Shown here: positions 25,885 to 36,123 of the stretch, in pieces
How the letters are laid out: every line of letters begins with the position of its first letter
Numbering within the stretch: the first letter of the stretch is position 1
Origin: Chamaecrista fasciculata
Lineage: Eukaryota; Streptophyta; Magnoliopsida; Fabales; Fabaceae
Length of the DNA: 64,000 bases
Assembly (NCBI GenBank): GCA_003254925.1
Contig: QANZ01033928.1
Location: forward strand, 94,190 to 158,189
Reading direction: 5' to 3'
Notes under the pieces: generated by a model
The model's input: the letters and a program-made list of their open reading frames with translations, nothing else
What the model was told of the DNA's origin: nothing
The model's database searches: none
Made by a program: the position numbers and the translations under genes

Positions 25885-26432
25885 AGCGTTAAATGTGACA
25901 GAGAACATGAAACGACTTCTGACGCAGAGGGCTTGGAGGCGAGGCCTTGTAGGCGAAGCCTTGTAGGCGAGGCCTTGGAGGCGAGGCCTTGGAGGCGAAG
26001 CCTTGTAGGCGAAGCCTTGTAGGCGTAGCCTTGGAGGCGAAGCCTTGTAGGCGAAGCCTTGGAGGCGTAGCCTTGTAGGCGAAGCCTTGGAGGCGTAGCC
26101 TTGGAGGCGAAGCCTTGTAGGCGAAGCCTTGGAAGCGAAGCCTTGGAGGCGAAGCCTTGTAGGCGAAGCCTTGGCGGCGAAGCCTTGGAGGCGTAGTCTT
26201 GGAGGCAAAGCCTTGGAGGCAAGGCCTTGGCGGCAAAGCCTTGGAGGCAAAGCCTTGTCGGCAAAGCCTTGGAGGCAGAGCCTTGGAGGCAAAGCCTTGG
26301 CGGCAAAGCCTCGCTATGGGAGGTACTTAATTAATCAATTTCCTTAATAATTAATTAATTATAAAAATAGGAGCCATGTAGGAACAGCGTTAAATGTGAC
26401 AGAGAACATGAAACGACTTCTGACGCAGAGGG
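25885..26432. repeat. 47-bp direct repeats bracketing the minisatellite
   Basis: The stretch beginning AGCGTTAAATGTGACAGAGA and ending GACGCAGAGGG occurs identically at 25885-25931 and 26386-26432. Between them lie the minisatellite (25932-26314) and about 70 bp of AT-rich DNA. The layout suggests that a block of about 501 bp was added by a duplication, repair or slippage event that copied its own edge. Confidence 0.9.
25932..26314. repeat. 15-bp minisatellite, about 25 copies
   Basis: Tandem units near GGCGAAGCCTTGTAG, with variants GGCGAGGCCTTGGAG, GGCGTAGCCTTGGAG and GGCAAAGCCTTGGAG. The unit length is a multiple of three and lacks stops in several frames. Three overlapping minus-strand frames and one plus-strand frame are therefore open throughout and read as five-residue peptide repeats (for example RLQGF-ASKAS). 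I treat these as a by-product of the repeat and not as genes. The array is a sharp GC-rich island in AT-rich DNA. Variants are partly grouped: the GGCAAAG form is confined to the right end. Confidence 0.95.
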
Positions 26433-27872
26433 AAGGTAAAAGCGAAGTGGGGTTGTTGGTGGCATAGAAAGACAATGTTACTAAACATAAATATGTGGTT
26501 TTAAAAGTGAGATGGGTGATAGCCACCAACCTGATACCTGAACCAAATTACCAAATCAATCTAATGTTGACACTAATGACACTGCTTAAACAGTATCATC
26601 CCATCCAAACACAGAGACCTCAATCAATCGATGTGTGTTGTATGTATATTTGTGCATATAGTGATTGTGTTAATTAATTACGCTGAAATAATAACCAGCA
26701 AAGTATATTTAGTTATACATGATTGTTCGCCAATATGTGTACGTTACGTGTTTGCAGGCAAATTTAATACGCAAAGTGACAATTGATTACAAGTCTAATA
26801 AAATCAAATTTAATTGCCTGCACCTTTCGCTAGTGGATGGTAGTGTATACAAGAGGAAAAGTTAGAGCTTTTTTTTGTTAGGCCCTCGGTTTCTTAATTA
26901 ATGGCGAATGATAAATCACACCACAAGTACTCTCTGGCTCTCTGTCTCTCTCTGATATTAGCAATAATAATGACGATAATTAAGAAGTGGGCACACATAT
27001 AACTAACTAACTTGCCAACTTAGCTTTTTTATTATTGTTCCTTGAAGGAGTGAAATATGAGAGAAATCGAAATTGCATAATAGCACACATGGACATTATA
27101 AAATGAAGCGGTCGTAGCTAGCAAATTAGCAACCTCAAAGTCGGTCGTGCATGGTCCTATCTCAAAAGGACACATTTTGATGAAAGAAGCTAAGTGTCAG
27201 CTTTCCCAAGCACCGTATTCATTCTCACTGCACGGACCACAAACATAAAGCTATATTTATGACCTCAACTATCCAAATTTCCAAATACCTCCCATTTATT
27301 TTCTTATTTCCAACGTGATAATCCACTGCAATATCCACCATAACCCAGATTTTGTCTTTTTATTTGCTGGGTTTCAAAATAAATTCGTCTCTGTCTACTC
27401 TGCTGCCTCCTGGTCTGCCCTCTTCTGTTTTTTTTCTTTTCTCTCTAATTAATTAATTCCTTCATTCATATCACATTTACTTCATGGCATTACAGGCTTC
27501 CTCGTTTCTTGTCTTCTCCGTTTTTGTGATTCAATTTTATTATCTTCTGGGTTTCTAGCCATAATAAAGATCCATCTAACTTCACTTCACCACCACCATC
27601 CATTCTGATTTTTTAGTATCCTCTGTTCTGTGTCTCTTTAGATCATTGTTTGCTTTCGTTGTTTTTCTAATCTATCTTGCCGTAGAACTTGTTTGCTATC
27701 TGATGGGCCCCCTCTAAATATATTTCTCATCTTATTCATTGTCTGGCTTCAAAACCTTCTTACTAGCTAGAGGACAACCCACTCTTTGTCATATACAAAC
27801 ACATTTCTCACTTTCCCAGAAGCTGCTTGGATAAGGATTTCTCAGTAGTTTTGGCTTTGCGGGTCTAAAAGA
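26433..27872. other. Intergenic DNA and promoter side of the kinase gene
   Basis: No gene seen. The section 27400-27870, rich in C and T with phrases such as CTTCCTCGTTTCTTGTCTTC, is probably promoter and 5' leader of the kinase at 27873. No TATA box can be fixed with confidence. Confidence 0.4.
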
Positions 27873-30117
27873 ATGAAGGAGAAGGCAGATTCACCTATTG
27901 GGGTTCTTGAGGACTATTTTAGGAGTACTGAGTCAGAAGAAACAAGTTGCTCCAATTCCAAGGAGCCTAGTGTGGGTTCTGAGTGTGAAGAAGATAAGTC
28001 AAGACATGCTTCTAGTTCTAGATGGCGTGGTTTTTTCCAACTATTGAGGAGGAGATCAAAGAAATCTCTTGCCACGTTGCATCCTCTCAGTGTCCTCAAG
28101 CTCTCCAAGAGAATGAGCAGTAGCATAAGGGAGACTATACTCCCAAATTCTAGCAATGGCATACATTCAACCTCACCCTGGAACATCTTTACTCACCATG
28201 ACATAAAGATGGCAACCAATCATTTCAGCCAGAGTACATAAATATATATATATATGTTTTTGCAATTTGTGATTAATAATAATATGAAATGTTGAGCTAA
28301 TTTGGTGAGAATTTGGTGCAGAAAATCTGATTGGAAAAGGTGGGTATGCTGAAGTGTACAAAGGGTGTTTGCGAAATGGTGAGGTGGTAGCAATCAAACG
28401 GCTAACAAGAGGAACACAAGATGAGATGGTGTGTGATTTCTTAACAGAACTAGGCATAATGGCTCATGTGAATCATCCCAATACTGCTAAGTTAATTGGG
28501 TATGGGGTGGAAGGAGGAATGCATCTTGTTCTTCAATTCTCTGAAAAAGGAAGCTTAGCCTCCGTGCTTTATGGTACGTTTCTGGGTTAATTAATCAGTA
28601 CTTTCCTTTTGCTGTTTACTCTTTCTTAAACCCAATTTATTTTATTCGTTTGCCAAATCCTGAATCAGGTTGTAAGGAGAAACTACCATGGTGTATGAGG
28701 CACAAGATTGCCTTAGGAACAGCAAAGGGTATACTATATCTTCATGAGGGTTGCCACAGAAGAATTATCCACAGGGATATAAAAGCTGCAAATATCTTGC
28801 TTACGGAGGATTTTGAGCCTCAGGTGAGATATATATATATATATATGCTACTGTTGAATGGTGTGTTTCCTCCATTGATTGAGAGATTAATTAAAAATGA
28901 TAATACAGATTTGTGATTTCGGCTTAGCAAAATGGCTGCCAGATAGTTGGACTCACCACACAGTTTCAAGATTCGAAGGCACTTTTGGGTTTGTGGGCTT
29001 CCCAATGACTTTGTAGTTGGCTAGTCATGTCATTTTTTTGTTAAAATTTCATTTTAGTCCACAAATTATAGGATGAATTCTATTTTGTTCGTTATATTTT
29101 TTTCCATTGTGTTTTTGGTCTTTAGACTTTCTTATTTTATCATTAGTCCAAAGTATAACTTTATCTGGTTTTCGTTTTTATCTTTTGAGACGAACATTTT
29201 ATTTAAATAATTTTTCTTCTCATACATGTCCAATTGAATAGTTGGCAAATAAAGGTATAATTCAGATATGGAGTTATATTTTGGACTAACAATGGAATAA
29301 ATGAAAAAGTTCAATGAACAAAACAAAATAAAAAAGAGTTTGATGACCAAAATATAATTTACCATGTAGTTACATTCAAGGACCAAAATGAGATCTTGAT
29401 TGTTTTTTGGGTTTAAACAAAAAAAGTTTGGCATTAAGTTGGGATTTGAATTTGGATTGTGACAGATATCTTGCTCCAGAATACTTACTCCACGGCATAG
29501 TAGACGAGAAAACAGATGTATTTGCGTTTGGTGTAGTGCTCTTAGAATTAGTGAGTGGCCGAAAGGCCCTTGATTATTCCCAGCAGAGCCTTGTTTTGTG
29601 GGTATGCATATGCTAGCTTCCTCTCTCCTCCATTGCTTAACTATATTTATTTATCACACACAAACACAATATAATCTAAAGAGTAGTGTTTAAAAATTAA
29701 AAAAGTGATCATGAAAAACTTATATACATTTATATATTCTCCTTGTTTTGTTGGCAGGCGAAACCATTTCTTAAAAAGAATGATATTAGGGAGTTGGTTG
29801 ATGCTTCAATAGTAGTAACGCATGAATGGGAGTGTGGGCAGATTAATTTGATGCTTTTGGCTGCATCCTTATGCATACATCATTCCTCCATTCGTCGCCC
29901 CTCTATGAAACAGGCACGTTCCACACTTGAATAATTTACTGTCACTAGTATTGAAAAAATGTCATCTTTTGTTATAAGTTAAAGATTTAGCAATTCAAGT
30001 TTTATGCAGGTTGTGCAAATTTTGAATGGCGACCTGGGCCCCTTTAAGAATATGAAGACAACTCGTTTCCCATTTTTCCGGAAAGTATTACAGCAAGGGC
30101 TCCTTCATTCTGATTAG
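27873..30117 (+). CDS. Receptor-like cytosolic Ser/Thr kinase, RBK1/RBK2-type (RLCK VI)
   Basis: Seven exons: 27873-28233, 28322-28573, 28669-28823, 28909-28988, 29466-29601, 29758-29913, 30010-30117, giving 415 residues. The N-terminus ([12 protein letters not shown], then a Ser/Glu-rich and basic stretch) matches RLCK VI proteins, some of which bind ROP GTPases. The kinase has a glycine loop GKGGYAEV (125-132), VAIK lysine 146, HRDIKAAN with Asp 241, DFG at 259-261, and APEY in the activation segment. All catalytic residues are kept, so it should be active in the cytosol. There is no signal peptide or membrane helix. Intron 6 starts with GC (CAG|GCACGT), the only way to join SMKQ to VVQILNGD. 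Intron 4 (477 bp) holds a MITE-like insertion. Confidence 0.9.
29040..29406. mobile_element. MITE-like inverted repeat inside kinase intron 4
   Basis: The left side has TTTCATTTTAGTCCACAAAT and the right side, in complement, has TCTCATTTTGGTCCTTGAAT. The interior also pairs in part (TTGTTCGTTATA against its complement near 29310). It fills most of intron 4. I found no clear target duplication, so the family is open. Confidence 0.5.
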
Positions 30118-31763
30118 TCAAAAATTGAGGATCCAACTTTCAAGAACGGCATTCTTCTTTTCTTCACTTTTCACTTGAAATCTTTCACACACATAGGCCG
30201 AGAATTATGAAGGAACCCACATTTCTGGTAATTAATTGTTAGTTTGATTGTGATGTACATAAGTATGTGGTGTCAAGTATATATGATATGCGATGGGATC
30301 AGTGATCAGTTTCTTTCTCCTTTTCTTGTTGTGACTGAATTAGTCGTTACTTTCCAGTTTTCTTACTATCACACGACACACTATTAAAGCATGATCAGTT
30401 GTTCGTCCAACCATAATCGTGTGATTCATTCAAAACGTTCAATTCTTTTTCACTTTCTTATTCTTTAAGATATCTAAAATTATTGATGGGTGGGTCTAAC
30501 TTAAAATTTACTCTCCATCTTCTCAATATTCTTCTACACGACTTAGACAAAATATGTTGCCACATATTTATTTATTAACGAAATCGATGAGAGACACACA
30601 CTATATGTAGATATATATATCAGAAAATCATTGAATTGTGAAGAAAATGTACAGTTCATTAGTGGAGTCCCCCAAAGAAAATTTGTGTTCGGAAGACTAA
30701 TACAGGCAGTTAACAGAGTGTGGGCCCAAAAATAGCAAGAGTTTGAACTTTAAACTTTGAATAAAAAGGAGAAAAATTGGTATTTGATCTATAAATTTAT
30801 ACCAAGTGAACGAATCGGTTCCTATATTTTACGAAATATACGATTTGGTTTCTAAAAATATTTCAATTGTCAATGATTTCATTTTTAATGTCAATTTAGT
30901 CTCTGAATTTATACTATTTTATTCTTTTTGATCTCTAATTTTGTACTAATTTAATACGGTTTGGTCCCTGAATTTGTATTTTTGGAGTCTTCATAAGAAT
31001 CAAATGATTGTATTTTTGGAGTCTTCATAAGAATCAAATGATTGGCAATTGCAATTATTCATAGACTGGGTTATATATATTGATTATTCAAAGATTAATT
31101 TATTAACTGGATATAAATTTAAACACTAAATAATAGTAAGTTTTATCTGTTAAAAAGCTTAAAAGGGTGTTTTAAAAAAACATATTCACGGCATTAAATA
31201 GTGAGTTAAAACCACAAGGCGAGTACTCTGCCATATAATAACAATTTTTGACATATATAAATGCAGATTAATGGGTAAGTGGTGACAGATCTGAGTGGAG
31301 CATTTATTGAAAATAGGTGGAAATAAATATTGACTTGGCCGTAAATGCAATATTTACCCCACATCTCTCTACTTTACACCAGATCAGTACCAGATGGAAC
31401 CCTCCAATCCGATTATTATAAACCTTGTTTTTTTTTTTTGGTGAATATTAGAAACCTTGTTAATTAGAGTCTAATTGTGCTACCATTTCTATTAGAGTCT
31501 AATGATGACAACTTTAAATTCAAATTAAGAACCAATTTGGATTTGCTCTCCGTTGACATATAATGGCTTACCAATTTGATAATTTGTTTTTGCTTGAGAA
31601 TTAGGTGCTTTAAATTGCTGTAATTAAAGATGACATTGTGCATGTGTGATCATGGTAGCGTAGCAGGATGAAAAAGACAGCACATCAAGTTTACTTTACG
31701 ATATATATGCATAATGCATGGCCTCTATATCTGAATCTTGTAGATACAGAGAAAAATACAGTG
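30118..31763. other. Intergenic DNA downstream of the kinase
   Basis: No gene seen. 30780-30975 has several phrases like TTTGGTCCCTGAATTTGTAT, typical of decayed MITEs. A 34-bp unit (GTATTTTTGGAGTCTTCATA and the 14 bases after it) is perfectly doubled in tandem at 30976-31009 and 31010-31043. Confidence 0.5.
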
Positions 31764-31768
31764 CAATC

Positions 31769-32168
31769 TGTTGGGGATTTCTCACAATAATTTCGAGTCG
31801 CGTCTCTAGGACACTGTCCTGAAGAGATATTCCGGTATCCCACTGATTAGAAACCGGCACTCTCACAGGATTAAACGAAATCTTCCTCAATGTCACACAA
31901 AGAGGGATACAGAATAGCAAAAGTAATTTTAGAGACTCTGATACAAAAAAAGAAAGAGGGAGGCTGCTCTTATTTAGAAACTAGGGTTCTCATGTATTAT
32001 ATAATAGGTCTAATAAAATATTTATTTCATTATAATAATTAATAAAATATTTATTAATTATTATAATAAATAAAATAATATAACAAAAATAACCTCAACC
32101 CTCATATCTCTTTTGTGTAGGCAATGTGGGCTTATTTTACACACTCAATATTAGACTTGGGTCCAACA
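31769..32168 (-). repeat. 3' LTR of the copia element
   Basis: 400 bp, same length as the partner at 36124-36523. I count five base differences and no gaps. Read on the minus strand it begins TGTTGGACCC. The adjacent internal bases give the polypurine tract. Confidence 0.92.
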
Positions 32169-32722
32169 ATCCCCCACATGTGTAAAATAAAGAACCACAT
32201 TTCTCATGAGTCTCACCCATGGGCATAACCATTGTATCTAGTGTCTTTCCGACTATGAACTAGACCTAGACCAATAACACATAGTACACAGAGTAGTCAG
32301 TGAAGCCTGCTTCTATGAACCAACTACTCTTGTTGTATACTAGAGGCATTAAGAGTCAGATTATACCCCCACATTTCTGCTATTAACGACGTTTTTGCGC
32401 GTTACAACGGCCGTGCGCGTGCCTGTTTCATAATGAATGCTCTAGAGATTTCGCCAGAATCTCATAGGAGCGGCCCCACTCCACATTCATCGAGGTGATT
32501 TCAATAAAGTGTATCTGCACTTATACACGATCCCGTAGGAATATGAAATCATTAAGTACCTATGTACAACCTCACCAAAAATGCAGTATAGCACTATCAC
32601 ACACCATAGGAAGGGATATTTTAATTTAGTGCTACCAGAATTAACAGACGACTTGTTCTTCCCATTGAACCTTATTCATGGGATCACCAATCACAAAGGT
32701 TGGGTTGCCATCGTGGTTAATT

Positions 32723-33990
32723 TCAAGTTGGCTTAAATCCCATTCCCCTCGATGTTTCAAAAATTTGTTTCCTCCCAAGAGGCTTCGTTAACGGATCCGC
32801 AAGATTCACACTTGATTTTACATAATCAATTGAGATTACACCATCTTTTAGCAGCTGCCTCACAATATTATGTCTCAATTGAATATGTCTGTTTTTGCCA
32901 TTAAAGGTCTTATTTTTAGCCGTAGCTATCGCTGATTGGCTATCAACGTGTAATGAAATGGATGGAATTGGTTTGTCACCTAATGGGATATTTGCTAAGA
33001 AGTTTCCCAACCACTCAGCCTCAGTTCTAGCCAACTCCAAAGCAACAAACTCAAAATCCCTTAAGGATTTAGTCATAAAGCTTTGCTTGGCTGACATCCA
33101 TGTGACAACACCACCACCAAACATAAACACATAGCCATCAGTGGATTTGTCTCATCTGAATCTGAAATCCAGTTAACATCACTGTATCCTTCTAATACAG
33201 CGGGAAATCCACTATATAGTATACCATAGTTTATGGCACCTCTCAAATATTTTAATTTTACCAAGGCCTCCCAACATTCATTGTTTGGACAATGAGTATA
33301 TCTGCTCAATCTACACACAGCATAAGCTATGTCAGGCCTGGTTTAATTCATTAAATACAACAGACTCTCAATAATCTGTGCATATTTAGATTGAGCCATA
33401 AGATCTCCTCTATTTTTCTTTAATTGCACACTAGAATCATAAGGAGTACTCACAGGAGATCTATCATATTGTTCAAACTTTCTCAGAATCGTCTCAATAT
33501 AAAGTTCTTGAGAAAGTAAGATACAATTTTCATTCCTTATGATTTTAACACCAAAAAATAGTTTTGCTTCACCCATATCTTTCAACTTCAACAGAAGAGA
33601 AATTACCACTTAACAAAACTTTATCAAATTTTTCATGTCATTGTTTGGGTTCTTGTTTTAAACCATACAATGACTTCACTAATTTACATACTTTATTCTC
33701 TTGACCAGGAACACTAAACCCTTCAGGTTGTATCAACTAAATTCCTTCATCTAAATCACCATTTAGATAAAACAGTTTTCACATCCATTTAATGAATAAA
33801 AGGATTGTGAATTGATGCTAAAGCAATAAAAATTCGCACAGAAAAGATTCTGGTCACAAGAGACAAGGTATTAAAATAATCAATTTTTTCTTTTGTGTAT
33901 AGCCTTTAGCTACCAACCTCGCTTTATATTTATCTATAAAATCATAGGAAAAAGTTTCCTTTTAAAAACTCATTTACACCCAATTGGTTT
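32723..33990 (-). pseudogene. copia pol remnant: reverse transcriptase end and RNase H
   Basis: Minus-strand pieces in order: KVCKLVKSLYGLKQEPKQ (reverse transcriptase), KDMGEAKLFFGVKI, then TRPDIAYAVCRLSRYT, and RNase H with SAKQSF-type core, LHVDSQSAIATAKN and RHIQLRHNIVR, ending near 32723. Breaks: a TAA stands between YLMN and TRPDI near 33344; the frame shifts near 33120; and about 60 residues are missing between the KVLLSG and KDMGEAK segments, including the YVDD catalytic box. The enzyme is dead. Confidence 0.85.
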
Positions 33991-34039
33991 TGCTCCCTAA
34001 GGCAAATCAACTAATACTCATGTTTTATTCTTATTTAAA

Positions 34040-34273
34040 NNNNNNNNNNNNNNNNNNNNNNNNNNNNNNNNNNNNNNNNNNNNNNNNNNNNNNNNNNNNN
34101 NNNNNNNNNNNNNNNNNNNNNNNNNNNNNNNNNNNNNNNNNNNNNNNNNNNNNNNNNNNNNNNNNNNNNNNNNNNNNNNNNNNNNNNNNNNNNNNNNNNN
34201 NNNNNNNNNNNNNNNNNNNNNNNNNNNNNNNNNNNNNNNNNNNNNNNNNNNNNNNNNNNNNNNNNNNNNNNNN
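34040..34273. other. Assembly gap (234 Ns)
   Basis: A run of N inside the copia element between its protease and reverse transcriptase parts. Its true length is unknown, so the missing integrase could be hidden or could be deleted. Confidence 0.99.
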
Positions 34274-34417
34274 AAATAACCAAATATTTGAGTTAATTGA
34301 TATTTTATCAATACTCAAAATATACAGATCTTGATTACAATAACCCTTTCCCACAAATATTATTCTTTGTCATTATAATCTTATAAGATTTAAATGACAC
34401 TTTAATCCCAGTTTTCA

Positions 34418-34850
34418 CTAATAGAGCAACAAAATTAAATTTGCTCTCACAGTGGATATATACAGAACATCATTCAGTTGCAAACTCTTTCTCGTTGTGA
34501 GCTTAATCACAACTTTTCCTTGAACCTTTGTAGTTCCGGAATCAACAAGATAGATTTTATCATCCCTTTTTTCAAAGGAGGAATGCAGTTCTTTATTAGA
34601 ACAAATGTGCCTTGTAGCACCACAATCTATCACCCATTTTTCATATCAAATATGACTGAAAAATCAGAGAGCATTGCAATAATAATTTTATTATTATTGT
34701 TATCATCTCTATAAACCAAATTTTTAGTTGATTTAAGAGGATTATCACACTTTTGATAATTTTCCCGAGCTCTCGTTAAATATTGCAATTTATGGTGTTC
34801 TCATAAACCACACACATAACAATTATATTTCAATATAACATTGGGATTAA
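34418..34850 (-). pseudogene. copia gag zinc-knuckle and protease remnant
   Basis: The minus strand gives YNCYVCGL, a stop, then EHHKLQY: a CCHC zinc knuckle in which the glycine is lost to a stop and the last Cys has become Tyr. Further on, about 34418-34633, is an aspartic protease piece with IDCGATRHICSN (D-x-G-A core, with C in place of the usual S) and LNDVLYISTVRANLI. No full gag lies upstream. Confidence 0.75.
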
Positions 34851-34949
34851 ATTGATTGAGCTTGTAATCAGATTACCGACTATTCATATTATAAAATAAA
34901 TTAACATATACTTGTAGGCCAAATTTAATTTATTGTGTACGAATCCACC

Positions 34950-35107
34950 GGGAGTGGCTCAGCTACATTATGATACCTAAATTATTACATCTACACCATT
35001 GATTTTATTTAAAAGTCAATACATAAATTCTTAGTCAACTCATCCAATGATCAATAATTGATACTTTAGCAATACTTTAGCCACCATAATTTAGCTGATC
35101 CATTTCC
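34950..35107. mobile_element. 158-bp TIR element nested in the copia element
   Basis: Inverted ends GGGAGTGGCTCAGCTACATT and, in complement from the right, GGAAATGGATCAGCTAAATT. The perfect 9-bp direct repeat GAATCCACC flanks it (34941-34949 and 35108-35116). This is a Mutator-like MITE signature. It shows a second insertion after, or carried along with, assembly of the copia element. Confidence 0.8.
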
Positions 35108-35224
35108 GAATCCACCACCCCATCATGCTTTACTTGATTCCACAATTAATTACTTTAATTGTAATTACCTCCTATTGCTTTTCTTTCCACGCACCAGTCC
35201 AGTCATCAACTACCACAACAAATT

Positions 35225-35357
35225 ATCTATCACAAATATTTATACTCAAATAAATGAACATACCTCCATGTTTAAGTTCTTGAGAGAAGAAGCTATGGCG
35301 TTAGCCAAACTGCCAAAGTGCTTTTGCCTGAACCTGGATGCCCTTTCATTGCTATAA
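35225..35357 (-). pseudogene. Captured P-loop NTPase/kinase fragment
   Basis: Minus strand: MIIAMKGHPGSGKSTLA, with a perfect Walker A loop (GHPGSGKST), as in plant AAA_33-type P-loop kinases. One base appears lost after TLA. Allowing for it, the reading goes on as SLANAIASSLK and reaches a GTATGT splice-donor-like site near 35263. That hints the piece came from genomic DNA or unspliced RNA. It directly follows the WDR83 piece on the same strand, with 20-30 bases at the joint. Confidence 0.6.
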
Positions 35358-35378
35358 TCATTAATTCACCATTCCATC

Positions 35379-36008
35379 TTCTCTGCCAATACGCATGTCA
35401 AATGTACGAACAGTTCCATCAACACTTCCACCAATAATTTCAGTCTTTGTTAAACAAACCGACATAACACTATCTGTGAATGTGTCAATGATCTGAATTG
35501 GCTCAGTGCTGTGGGATCTACAGTCCCAAGCACGCAAGGATTGATCATAACCAGCTGAAACTACAACGGATGCATACTCATTAAACTTCACTGCATTTAC
35601 CTCACCATCATGGCCACGAAATTTTCGAATTACACGTCCGGAAGCAACATCCCAGTAAAAGATCTGCCGATCTCCACCACAGGAACACAACTTCGAGTTG
35701 TCCTGAGTAACGTGGACATCGCGGACTTCACGGGCGTGAGATTTGTAGGTCTTGATATGGATACCACGGTGAGGATTTCAGAGACGAATGGTACGGTCCT
35801 TGCCGCAACTCAGGCAATAGTTGCCGTCGCCGTTGAATCTGGCGGCCAGAACGGCACCTTCGTGGCCTTTCAATACATTAGCTTCGTTTCGCGGCAGATC
35901 CGCCACGCTCATCTTTCCACTTCCACAATCCTCCGCCGCCGCCACCACAGTTAACTCTGCTTCAGGCCTTTCGTAAGTCGATTCTCGCGATGTATTTACA
36001 AAATCCAA
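35379..36008 (-). pseudogene. Captured WDR83/MORG1-like WD40 gene fragment
   Basis: WDR83 (MORG1) is a small WD40 scaffold protein. Read from 35912 on the minus strand: MSVADLPRNEANVLKGHEG, AARFNGDGNYCLSCGKDRTI, then KTYKSHAREVRDVHVTQDN, VIRKFRGHDGEVNAVKF and IIGGSVDGTVRTFDMRIGRE. This is about the first half of the protein, close to three to four WD repeats, with no intron. 35912-36008 reads open but looks like 5' leader. The Trp of the conserved RTIRLW has become TGA near 35795, so the fragment is broken. After MRIGRE the homology stops abruptly. The lack of introns suggests an mRNA origin, provided the parent gene has introns in this part. Confidence 0.85.
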
Positions 36009-36123
36009 ATCCTACGGGGATTCTGCGGAAATAAAATGAGAAAATCCAGGTCGAATCCTATCGAAACACGAACTTGATAAATAGTACCCGGTTTGGATGA
36101 ACTTGATAAATATCTCTCCAGAT

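Noticed and set aside
25819-26347. Open frames of 72-157 codons within the minisatellite
   Set aside because: They arise from a 15-bp unit that is open in several frames; no start context, splice plan or family supports a gene.
31696-31920. Minus-strand frame starting MLFCIPLCVTLRK, also present at 36012-36275
   Set aside because: It is the same LTR sequence read twice; no coding role known or suggested.
34018-34354. Several open frames across the N run
   Set aside because: They consist almost wholly of Ns.
35361-36008. A functional WDR83 gene
   Set aside because: Only about half the protein is present, it contains a TGA in a conserved Trp codon, stops at a foreign joint and lies between two LTRs.
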